Assembly (NCBI GenBank): GCA_031266615.1
Contig: JAISAR010000098.1
Span: 1 to 7,241, forward strand
Reading direction: 5' to 3'
Source: Rickettsiales bacterium
GTDB lineage: Bacteria; Pseudomonadota; Alphaproteobacteria; Rickettsiales; Anaplasmataceae
DNA length: 7,241 nucleotides
The translations under genes were made by a program, and so were the position numbers. Under the pieces are notes generated by a model. The model saw nothing but the letters and a program-made list of their open reading frames with translations. It ran no database searches and was not told the DNA's origin. This document shows, piece by piece, positions 1 to 5,609 of this stretch. Numbering within the stretch: position 1 is the stretch's first letter; every line of letters starts with the position of its first letter.

Positions 1-105
1 TCTATTAAATTACTCGAAAATGCTGTATCTGAATTTATTCGAGATATTACGGAAAGTTCGATCAAAACCATTTGCTCTGTTAATTATTTGTCTAGTTATT
101 TATGA
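1..105 (+). CDS. Possible C-terminal end of an unidentified gene, cut by the left window edge
   Basis: The first forward frame is open from base 1 to a TGA at 103-105 and would encode 34 residues. The peptide begins SIKLLENAVSEFIRDITESS and ends in SYL. Its mix of charged and hydrophobic residues resembles a helical protein tail. I do not recognise the family. An AT-rich stretch of 105 bases can stay open by chance, and another frame on each strand is also open over much of it. This is therefore a tentative call that depends on sequence to the left of the window. It could equally be part of a decayed gene. Confidence 0.3.
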   Translation, partial: SIKLLENAVSEFIRDITESSIKTICSVNYLSSYL

Positions 106-265
106 GAGTTGGTATTAGAGAGCTCAAAATCTATCTTTGTCTGCAGATTAAACAACCCAAAAAAATGTAGCGTATCTTCTTCAGTGTGCGTGGGTGCACA
201 CACGTGCTTAATCTCTGTCGTATGTGCGTTGCGTTTTTTCTGAATTTTTTACATGAGGGGGCTTT
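106..265. other. Intergenic stretch without a recognisable gene
   Basis: I see no intact reading frame, tRNA or rRNA signature in this stretch. It contains the alternating purine-pyrimidine tract at 184-207 and two T-rich runs near 235-250. On the minus strand it lies downstream of obgE, and I could not find a convincing stem followed by a U-run that would end the murC-eno-obgE transcript. Confidence 0.5.
184..207. repeat. GC-rich alternating purine-pyrimidine tract with short inverted repeats
   Basis: Bases 184-192 and 194-207 each alternate purine and pyrimidine perfectly and are separated by a single extra G. Inside the tract, GTGTGC (184-189) can pair with GCACAC (196-201), and CACGTG (201-206) is a perfect palindrome. 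The tract is clearly richer in GC than its surroundings. Such a sequence can form a small hairpin or left-handed DNA, but nothing in the window shows a function. Confidence 0.4.
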
Positions 266-394
266 ATGTCTAAAATATCACATTCTTAACAAAAAATCAC
301 CCAAGTCGGCGGAAGTAATATCGGACTTGTTTATACGTGGCCATTGAACGGGAAATTCATGCCTCAAAAGGATCATATACATCAGTTTCCCTAG
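266..394 (+). pseudogene. Short coding-like remnant with strong RBS and early in-frame stop
   Basis: A good Shine-Dalgarno-like GAGGGGG (255-261) is followed at short spacing by an ATG at 266-268. The frame reads MSKISHS and then meets TAA at 287-289. The same frame then continues open to a TAG at 392-394. The continuation includes QKITQVGGSNIGLVYTWPL and looks more like protein than random AT-rich translation. The last part (from 357) lies antisense over the 3' end of obgE and is probably only read-through frame, so the plausible remnant is 266 to about 356. I do not recognise the family. It may be the 5' end of a gene inactivated by a nonsense change and lost downstream, or chance. Confidence 0.3.
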
Positions 395-1379
395 GGTTGT
401 TCTTTTTCAATTTTTCACTTAATAACCTCAAAATGGGCTGTAAATCATCATCGATTGACAAGCATAGTACTTCTTTATCAAGATAGTTAGCCAAGTGATT
501 CTTCTTCTCCAGAATTTCTGCTTCTTCTAACAAGTCACATTTGTTTAACACTACAACTTCTTCTTTTCTAACAAGATCGCCATTGTAAAGCTCCAACTCA
601 TTGTGTGTACAATTATAAGCCGAAATGACATCATCGTGAGTTATATCAATTAAATGCAGTAAAATTTTACACCTTTCTATATGCTTCAAAAATTTATGTC
701 CAAGCCCAACTCCAAGGTGAGCATCAGCGATTATCCCAGGAATATCTGCTATCACAATTTCGTTATCATCCATCTTTGCTACACCTAAATGTGGTCTTAT
801 CGTGGTGAATGGATAATCACCTACTTTTGTATCTGCATTTGAACAGCGAGTTAAAAATTTCGATTTACCTGCATTTGGCATGCCGATAATGCCAACGTCA
901 GATAAAACTTTTAGTTTTAATAATACATATTTTTCTTCGCCAGGCTGACCGTAGGTAAAATGTCTTGGTGCCCTGTTGGTAGAGGATTTAAAATTGGAGT
1001 TTCCAAGTCCACCTTTTCCACCTTGCACTACTTGAAATTCCATCTCAGGTTTATCAAGATCTGCTACCACCTCCTCACTTTCTTCATCGACTATTTGTGT
1101 CCCAACTGGAACTTTAAGTATGACATCTTTTCCCGCTGTGCCAGACCTATCTCTGCTTGCACCACTTTTCCCATCGTTTGCTTTAATGTGTCTTCTATAA
1201 CGAAAATTAAGCAAAGTATTGAGATTTGCATCGCTGACAAAAACTATGTCTCCTCCCTTCCCTCCATTACCACCGTTTGGACCACCAAATTCGACAAATT
1301 TTTCTCGACGAAAACTCGCGCAGCCATCACCGCCATCACCAGCCTTTAGATACAATCTAACTTCGTCTATGAAGTCCAT
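357..1379 (-). CDS. obgE: Obg-family GTPase ObgE/CgtA
   Basis: This is a ribosome-associated GTPase of the Obg family, which acts in large-subunit maturation and growth or stress control. The product has 340 residues. Residues 1-158 form the glycine-rich Obg domain, with runs such as GGPNGGNGGKGGD. The G domain follows: G1 GMPNAGKS (166-173), G2 PFTT (190-193), G3 DIPG (212-215) and G4 NKCD (279-282). G5 is poorly preserved: SID at 308-310 stands where SA-type motifs are usual. A lysine (174) follows the P-loop serine where Thr is usual. There is no long C-terminal extension; the protein ends DPFEA. The start at 1379 gives the standard MDFIDEV Obg N-terminus, with a weak AGTGG upstream. Its first 13 bases overlap the end of eno, so it is the last gene of the murC-eno-obgE block and probably translationally coupled. 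Family assignment is firm. Confidence 0.97.
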   Translation of the reverse strand: MDFIDEVRLYLKAGDGGDGCASFRREKFVEFGGPNGGNGGKGGDIVFVSDANLNTLLNFRYRRHIKANDGKSGASRDRSGTAGKDVILKVPVGTQIVDEESEEVVADLDKPEMEFQVVQGGKGGLGNSNFKSSTNRAPRHFTYGQPGEEKYVLLKLKVLSDVGIIGMPNAGKSKFLTRCSNADTKVGDYPFTTIRPHLGVAKMDDNEIVIADIPGIIADAHLGVGLGHKFLKHIERCKILLHLIDITHDDVISAYNCTHNELELYNGDLVRKEEVVVLNKCDLLEEAEILEKKNHLANYLDKEVLCLSIDDDLQPILRLLSEKLKKNNPRETDVYDPFEA

Positions 1380-2644
1380 GGCAAACCACTATAATATTTG
1401 GCATTTCTTCCTAACGTGCCCTCTATTCTCAGCAGCTCATTATACTTTGCAAGCCTGTCAGAGCGCGATAGTGAGCCAGTCTTTATTTGCCCACAATTCG
1501 ATGCAACTGCTATATGAGATATCGTTGTGTCTTCTGTTTCACCTGATCGATGAGAAATAACGGCTTTATAACCATTTGATTTTGCCATTTCAATGGCAGA
1601 AAAAGTTTCCGTTAATGTTCCTATCTGATTTGGCTTGATTAGTACAGCATTTGCCATTTTTTCCTCTATTCCTTTGCGTATTAGCTCACAATTTGTAACA
1701 AACAAATCATCCCCGACCAATTGAATTTTATTTCCTAGCCTTGCAGTAAGTAACTTCCAACCTTCATAATCGTCTTCACTCATCGCATCTTCTATGGAAA
1801 TTATAGGATATTTTTCGACAAGGCCGCAATAGTACTCAGCCAATTCCTCTGAAGTAAGCTCATTATTTTCAAATTTGTAAATTCCATCTCCATAAAAAGT
1901 AGATGAAGCAACGTCAAGACCCAGTGCAAAGTGACTTTGCATCGAATAACCGGCAGACTCCACAGCCTGAATTATCAGATTAAGAGCTTCTTCGGTGCTT
2001 TCGATGTTCGGTGCAAAACCACCTTCATCTCCTACATTTGTGCTATAACCCTTTTTCTTGAGAATGCTGCGCAAATTATGAAACACCTCTGCAGACATTC
2101 TGATCGCTTCACTGAAAGTTTCAGCTCCAACAGGAAGAATCATAAATTCTTGAAAATCGAGTTTATTGTCTGCATGTACTCCACCATTGATTATGTTAAT
2201 GAGTGGAACCGGCACGACACTTGCCTGCTCTCCCCCTAAATATCTATATAGTGGCATTTTGAAACTGTTTGCTGCTGCTTTTGCAGCTGCAAGAGACACC
2301 CCTAAAGTTGCATTTGCTCCAAGCTTAGATTTGTTTTTCGTTCCATCTAATTCGATTAATACTTTATCAATTATACCTTGATTTGCTGCGTCCATGCCAA
2401 TGATTTCATCTGCTATTGCTCCATTTACAGACTGAACAGCTTTCAGCACTCCTTTACCACAATATCTTTTTTCATCTTGATCCCTCAGTTCTAAGGCTTC
2501 TAGTTTACCGGTTGAAGCTCCAGAAGGTACAGATGCTCTACCTGTTGCTCCATCACAGAGCTCAACTTCTACCTCAACAGTTGGGTAACCCCTGCTATCC
2601 AAAATTTCTCTTGCGAATACATTGTTAATTATCTTTTTCATCAT
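1367..2644 (-). CDS. eno: Enolase (phosphopyruvate hydratase)
   Basis: This cytosolic enzyme interconverts 2-phosphoglycerate and phosphoenolpyruvate with Mg2+. The 425-residue product is full length for bacterial enolase. The substrate-loop motif SGASTG is at 41-46 and GGVHADN (His157) at 154-160. The acidic residue of FQEF is Glu166, and GDEGGFAP at 205-212 carries Glu207. Metal ligands are expected at Asp244 (LGLDVA), Glu285 (SIEDAM) and the GDD at 311-313. The catalytic Lys is in LIKPNQIGT (Lys337). SHRSGETED is at 364-372 and IKTGS, with Lys388, at 387-391. All signature motifs are intact, so the enzyme should be active. Two ATGs are adjacent. The first (2642-2644) is chosen because AGAGG, inside the murC 3' end, lies six bases upstream; the second ATG is possible. 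It begins one base after the murC stop and overlaps obgE by 13 bases, so the three genes are probably one transcript. Confidence 0.98.
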   Translation of the reverse strand: MMKKIINNVFAREILDSRGYPTVEVEVELCDGATGRASVPSGASTGKLEALELRDQDEKRYCGKGVLKAVQSVNGAIADEIIGMDAANQGIIDKVLIELDGTKNKSKLGANATLGVSLAAAKAAANSFKMPLYRYLGGEQASVVPVPLINIINGGVHADNKLDFQEFMILPVGAETFSEAIRMSAEVFHNLRSILKKKGYSTNVGDEGGFAPNIESTEEALNLIIQAVESAGYSMQSHFALGLDVASSTFYGDGIYKFENNELTSEELAEYYCGLVEKYPIISIEDAMSEDDYEGWKLLTARLGNKIQLVGDDLFVTNCELIRKGIEEKMANAVLIKPNQIGTLTETFSAIEMAKSNGYKAVISHRSGETEDTTISHIAVASNCGQIKTGSLSRSDRLAKYNELLRIEGTLGRNAKYYSGLPWTS

Positions 2645-2645
2645 G

Positions 2646-4148
2646 TTAAACCTCTATTTCTGACATAAGTGCTGCAGTTTCTTTCGCTAGTTTGGCTATA
2701 TTACCACCAGCACCAATAAATAGTACTACATCACCTGAATTTGTCGAATCATTGATGAAACGTGAAATAAGCAAAGCATTATTCATAATCTCTACGTTAC
2801 TAAACCCATTGCTGATTAAAGCTTTCTGTATATCATCAATTCCACAACCGGGAATAGGCTCATCTTCTGGGGGATGAACAGGAGTGAGGATGACATAGTC
2901 AAACATCATAAAAACTTGTACGAATTCATCAAAAAAATTACGAATGCGAGCAAAACGTAGCGGTTCGATAATTCCTATTACCTTTCCTTTAGTAATCAAG
3001 CGTGCTGCTGCCAGAGTTGCCTGTATTTCATTTGGATGATGGGCATAGTCCTCAATTAACTTAACACCTTTAACATTGGCAATTAAAGAAAATCTTCTTG
3101 CTACTCCTTTAAATTCCAAAAGGCCCTTTTTAATGTCCGCATCGCTAATTCCAAGTTTTACCGCAACCGATATTGCAGCCAGGGCATTGCTGACTTTGTG
3201 AATACCTATTGCGTTTGATAGTACTATGTTTTTTATAATTCTAGATCCCAGTGTCAAGCACTGGGATGACGGGAGGTGGCACTGGGATGACAAAGGGGGA
3301 TTGGATGACAAGTGATAACTAGATGATAACAGCTCTTTCTTTGTCATCCCAGTGCTTGACACTGGGATCCAGTTACTTTCGTCTATATTAATCAACACAT
3401 CAAATTCTATGCTGCTGACATGCTGCTTAATGTTACTGGCTCTTACGCTACCATTCTCAAACCCAAACATTATAGAATTACTTGCATTATAATTGATGCC
3501 TGCAGAATCAGGTAAAATCACAGAATCTGCGTTGTTCGCGAATTGGGAAAATGCATTTTTGAGATTGTCAAATGTGCCGTAATGGTCTATGTGATCGTCG
3601 TTAATGCTTGTTATAACAGCAATGTTTGCAGGAATTTTTAACATAGTTCCATCAGACTCATCAGCTTCGATCAAAAAAATATCACTCTTGCCAAGTTTTG
3701 AGTTATTTTGGTAGGAGTTCAATATCCCCCCCACAATTACAGTCGCATCAATGCCAGAATGATCAAAAATAGAGGCAATCATAGCCGTTGTTGTTGTCTT
3801 TCCACTTGAACCTGAAACTGCTATCACATATTTATCTTTCATAATCTCAGCGAGTATGTCTGACCTATGCAAAATGGTTTTATTGTTATCTCTTGCGGCA
3901 ACTAACTCCACATTACCAGATTTGATTGCAGAGGAATGTACTACTATTTGAGCTTGTTTAATGTTGTTGGCATTGTGGCCAATATAGACCTCTATACCTA
4001 GCTTTTGTAACCTATCTGTATTGTCATTTGATTGCGTATCACTGCCTTGGACTTTATAATTAGAGTTATGAAGAATTTCAGCAATTGCGCTCATTCCAAT
4101 TCCACCTATACCAATTATATGTATTGTTTCTTTTCGAGTATTGTTCAT
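2646..4148 (-). CDS. murC: UDP-N-acetylmuramate--L-alanine ligase MurC, with in-frame palindromic insert
   Basis: MurC is the ATP-dependent cytosolic ligase that adds L-Ala to UDP-MurNAc, the first amino-acid step of peptidoglycan/lipid II precursor synthesis. The N-terminal Rossmann-like motif HIIGIGGIGMSAIAEIL is at 10-26. The P-loop is SGSSGKTTTT (112-121), where GTHGKT is usual. EADESDGT is at 161-168 and NDDHIDHYG at 183-191. FKGVARRF is at 346-353 and EDYAHHPNEI at 366-375. EPLRFARIR at 395-403 corresponds to the usual QPHRY-R motif. About 44 residues (260-303) come from the palindromic element; without them the length is about 456, close to the family norm. The start at 4148 places the Rossmann motif at the expected distance. 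An ATG at 4206-4208 would add 20 residues with no family counterpart and lies upstream of a possible -10. The frame has no stop or frameshift, so the gene is probably functional. It heads the block with eno and obgE. Confidence 0.95.
   Translation of the reverse strand: MNNTRKETIHIIGIGGIGMSAIAEILHNSNYKVQGSDTQSNDNTDRLQKLGIEVYIGHNANNIKQAQIVVHSSAIKSGNVELVAARDNNKTILHRSDILAEIMKDKYVIAVSGSSGKTTTTAMIASIFDHSGIDATVIVGGILNSYQNNSKLGKSDIFLIEADESDGTMLKIPANIAVITSINDDHIDHYGTFDNLKNAFSQFANNADSVILPDSAGINYNASNSIMFGFENGSVRASNIKQHVSSIEFDVLINIDESNWIPVSSTGMTKKELLSSSYHLSSNPPLSSQCHLPSSQCLTLGSRIIKNIVLSNAIGIHKVSNALAAISVAVKLGISDADIKKGLLEFKGVARRFSLIANVKGVKLIEDYAHHPNEIQATLAAARLITKGKVIGIIEPLRFARIRNFFDEFVQVFMMFDYVILTPVHPPEDEPIPGCGIDDIQKALISNGFSNVEIMNNALLISRFINDSTNSGDVVLFIGAGGNIAKLAKETAALMSEIEV
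3241..3372. repeat. Palindromic element inserted in frame in murC (Wolbachia palindromic element type)
   Basis: The two 30-base arms, 3241-3270 and 3343-3372, are reverse complements with one mismatch (A at 3243). They enclose a 72-base centre, giving 132 bases, or 44 codons. Each arm is itself partly palindromic: the half GATCCCAGTG is followed by CACTGGGATG around TCAAG. A third partial copy, GCACTGGGATGACAAAG at 3279-3295, matches the complement of the right arm. Read on the murC strand it gives WIPVSSTGMTK at one end and SSQCLTLGSR at the other, a mirrored pair expected of a translated palindrome. Protein-coding palindromic elements are known in Rickettsia and Wolbachia, and this sequence looks like the common Wolbachia type. 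I see no clear target-site duplication. It sits between conserved MurC blocks, probably in a surface loop. Confidence 0.9.
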
Positions 4149-4163
4149 ATTTAGCAGTAGACG

Positions 4164-4195
4164 TTTACTGATTACTAAATTTGTTATAGTATAAT
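4164..4195 (+). promoter_or_regulatory. Candidate rlpA promoter in the murC-rlpA divergent region
   Basis: A perfect TATAAT lies at 4190-4195, which would start transcription near 4202, about 33 bases before the rlpA ATG. The best -35 candidate, TTACTG at 4165-4170, is 19 bases away and so not ideal. The perfect -10 and correct placement support the call, but AT-rich DNA yields such hexamers by chance. Confidence 0.4.
4188..4193 (-). promoter_or_regulatory. Candidate -10 element for the murC-eno-obgE transcript
   Basis: On the minus strand TATACT lies at 4188-4193 and would start transcription near 4181, about 33 bases before the chosen murC ATG. It overlaps the plus-strand TATAAT. I found no good -35 at the proper spacing. 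If real, it excludes the upstream ATG at 4208 as the main murC start. Confidence 0.25.
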
Positions 4196-4234
4196 TTAAA
4201 ATCCTCATGGTATCGAGCCCTTTCACTGAATACA

Positions 4235-4909
4235 ATGATAAAAAATCTAGCTTTTTTATGCCTAATATTTGTTTTGATAAGTAGTTGCGGTTTTCGCAGC
4301 AGGTGTAATGATGCCGCAGGCCATTATAAAATTGGCAATAGCTACACAGTAAATGGAGTAACTTATCATCCCAAGCACTGTAACCATCACGAAGAAATAG
4401 GAGTAGCATCGTGGTATGGGATGGAAGATCATGGCACACTTACAGCAAACGGTGAAGTGTTTGACCGTAACTCAATTTCCGCAGCGCACAAGACTTTACC
4501 TCTACCCTGCTTTGTTCTTGTCACTAACCTAAAAAATGGAGGGCAACTTATCGTAAGAGTTAACGATAGAGGGCCATTTGTTAAGGGTAGAATAATAGAT
4601 CTTTCAGAAAAAGCAGCGAAAATTTTAGGATTCCATGAAGATGGATTAACTATGGTGAAAATTACATATCTAAAAAAAATGTCAAGGCGACTAATACAAA
4701 AAACCCCTCATTATAAAAAGCAGTATGAAAAAGAAATGCAGAAACGTCACCCAAAACAAAACAGTGCAGAAAGTAGGGGATATGTCGCATTTTTTGAAAA
4801 TGCTCAGACTGCCAAGTCAGCTGCATCAAAGCTTCGCAATCAAGGAATAAAAAATGTTAGATTGCTTTTTAAGAACGATCAATATTGTGTGAAAGTGAGT
4901 TATAAGTAG
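4235..4909 (+). CDS. rlpA: RlpA-like septal/peptidoglycan lipoprotein with double-psi beta-barrel domain
   Basis: The protein is a predicted lipoprotein of the RlpA family; characterised members bind or cleave denuded peptidoglycan at the division septum. A lipoprotein signal occupies residues 1-18, with a lysine, a hydrophobic run and lipobox ISSC (Cys18 lipidated). The double-psi beta-barrel spans roughly 56-133 and includes GVASWYG (56-62), TANGE (70-74), AAHKTLP (83-89), VNDRGPF (109-115) and IDLSEKAAKILGF (121-133). His85 and Asp111 fit the conserved catalytic pair of lytic RlpA enzymes, so activity is possible. A basic linker (about 145-180) leads to a SPOR-like tail, GYVAFFENAQTAKSAASKL and on to VKVSYK. 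At about 44 residues this is only part of the usual SPOR fold of about 70. There is no clear Shine-Dalgarno before ATG 4235; the start is set by the signal peptide. It is divergent from murC, another envelope gene. Confidence 0.92.
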   Translation: MIKNLAFLCLIFVLISSCGFRSRCNDAAGHYKIGNSYTVNGVTYHPKHCNHHEEIGVASWYGMEDHGTLTANGEVFDRNSISAAHKTLPLPCFVLVTNLKNGGQLIVRVNDRGPFVKGRIIDLSEKAAKILGFHEDGLTMVKITYLKKMSRRLIQKTPHYKKQYEKEMQKRHPKQNSAESRGYVAFFENAQTAKSAASKLRNQGIKNVRLLFKNDQYCVKVSYK

Positions 4910-5036
4910 TATATGGAGGGTGTGATGGTTAGATTCTGGAGCACTATAAATTCAAAAGGGTAAGACCACACATCTCAGACCAACACTTGACCTAGAACCC
5001 AGGAGTTTTTAAACTGAACTTTATACAGTGCTGAAA
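4910..5036. other. Intergenic gap rlpA-ruvA
   Basis: This 127-base gap shows no gene and no convincing terminator stem. AGGAG at 5001-5005 is too far from the ruvA start to serve as its ribosome binding site. Only a weak promoter candidate at 4987-5014 is visible. Confidence 0.5.
4987..5014 (+). promoter_or_regulatory. Weak candidate promoter for ruvAB
   Basis: TTGACC (4987-4992) is a near-consensus -35. TTAAAC (5009-5014), 16 bases on, is a weak -10. Together they would start transcription near 5021, leaving a short leader before the ruvA ATG at 5037. The alternative TATACA at 5022-5027 has no suitable -35. Confidence 0.22.
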
Positions 5037-5609
5037 ATGATAGGAAACCTAAGCGGAATAGTCGACGAAGTTCACAGTGATCATATAATCCTGAATGTAA
5101 ATGATGTTGGCTATATAGTATACCTTTCAGCCAAAGCCTTAAATGCATGCTCCACTGGAAGTAAAATCAAATTGCTCATTGAAACCTATGCAAATAATAG
5201 AGAAAACATTACTCAGCTATATGGTTTCATAAGCAGAGAAGAACAGCAGTGCTTGCGCTTGCTTGTTAAAGTAAGCGGCGTTAGCTATAAAACTGCGATG
5301 TCAATTTTGAGTAAATTAACCCCAGAGCAGTTGTTTTTGGCAATTATGAATGAAGATAAAGTAACACTCAAGATAAGCGGACTTGGCCTGAAACTCATTA
5401 ATCGAATTATTACAGAACTGAGTGGCAAAGTGAGTAAATTAGAAATAAATAACAGCAATTTCCATCCAATTAATGAAGATGCCCTTTCAGCATTGATCAA
5501 TCTTGGATATGAAAAAACGAAAGCTTATGATACTATAAAAAAATACAGGCCAAACCTGGACACTAAGGAGATTATTCGCATGGCACTTAAGGAGCTTTCA
5601 ACATTATGA
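5037..5609 (+). CDS. ruvA: Holliday junction branch migration protein RuvA
   Basis: RuvA binds four-way DNA junctions as a tetramer and loads the RuvB motor. The 190-residue product shows the OB-fold domain I (1 to about 64, ending LYGF), two helix-hairpin-helix motifs in domain II (VSGVSYKTAM at 79-88 and ISGLGLKLINRIITEL at 113-128) and a C-terminal RuvB-binding domain III (about 147-190, DALSALINLGY). The ATG at 5037 is chosen over a GTG at 5028 because MIGNLSG matches the near-universal MIGxLxG RuvA N-terminus; neither start has a clear Shine-Dalgarno. The acidic-pin region reads REN (55-57) where RED is usual, so one acidic residue is Asn. The first hairpin has SY in place of the usual GP. 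It overlaps ruvB by ATGA, so the two are translationally coupled. RuvC is not nearby. Confidence 0.95.
   Translation: MIGNLSGIVDEVHSDHIILNVNDVGYIVYLSAKALNACSTGSKIKLLIETYANNRENITQLYGFISREEQQCLRLLVKVSGVSYKTAMSILSKLTPEQLFLAIMNEDKVTLKISGLGLKLINRIITELSGKVSKLEINNSNFHPINEDALSALINLGYEKTKAYDTIKKYRPNLDTKEIIRMALKELSTL

Noticed and set aside
51..70. GTTCGATC resembling a tRNA T-arm
   Set aside because: The flanking bases do not pair to form the T stem and no acceptor or anticodon arms are present.
960..1560. Plus-strand open frames over obgE and the eno end
   Set aside because: They are antisense to strongly conserved genes, and their Pro/Ser/Thr/Cys-rich translations are typical of shadow frames.
3235..3378. 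Target-site duplication around the palindromic element
   Set aside because: Flanks ATAATT and TTACTT do not form a clear direct repeat.
4149..4439. Upstream extension of the murC frame, including ATG at 4206-4208
   Set aside because: The extension runs antisense into rlpA, has no MurC-like sequence, and the standard N-terminal motif is correctly placed from the ATG at 4146-4148.
5028..5036. GTG start adding three residues to RuvA
   Set aside because: RuvA proteins almost always begin MIGxLxG, which matches the ATG at 5037; no Shine-Dalgarno favours the GTG.
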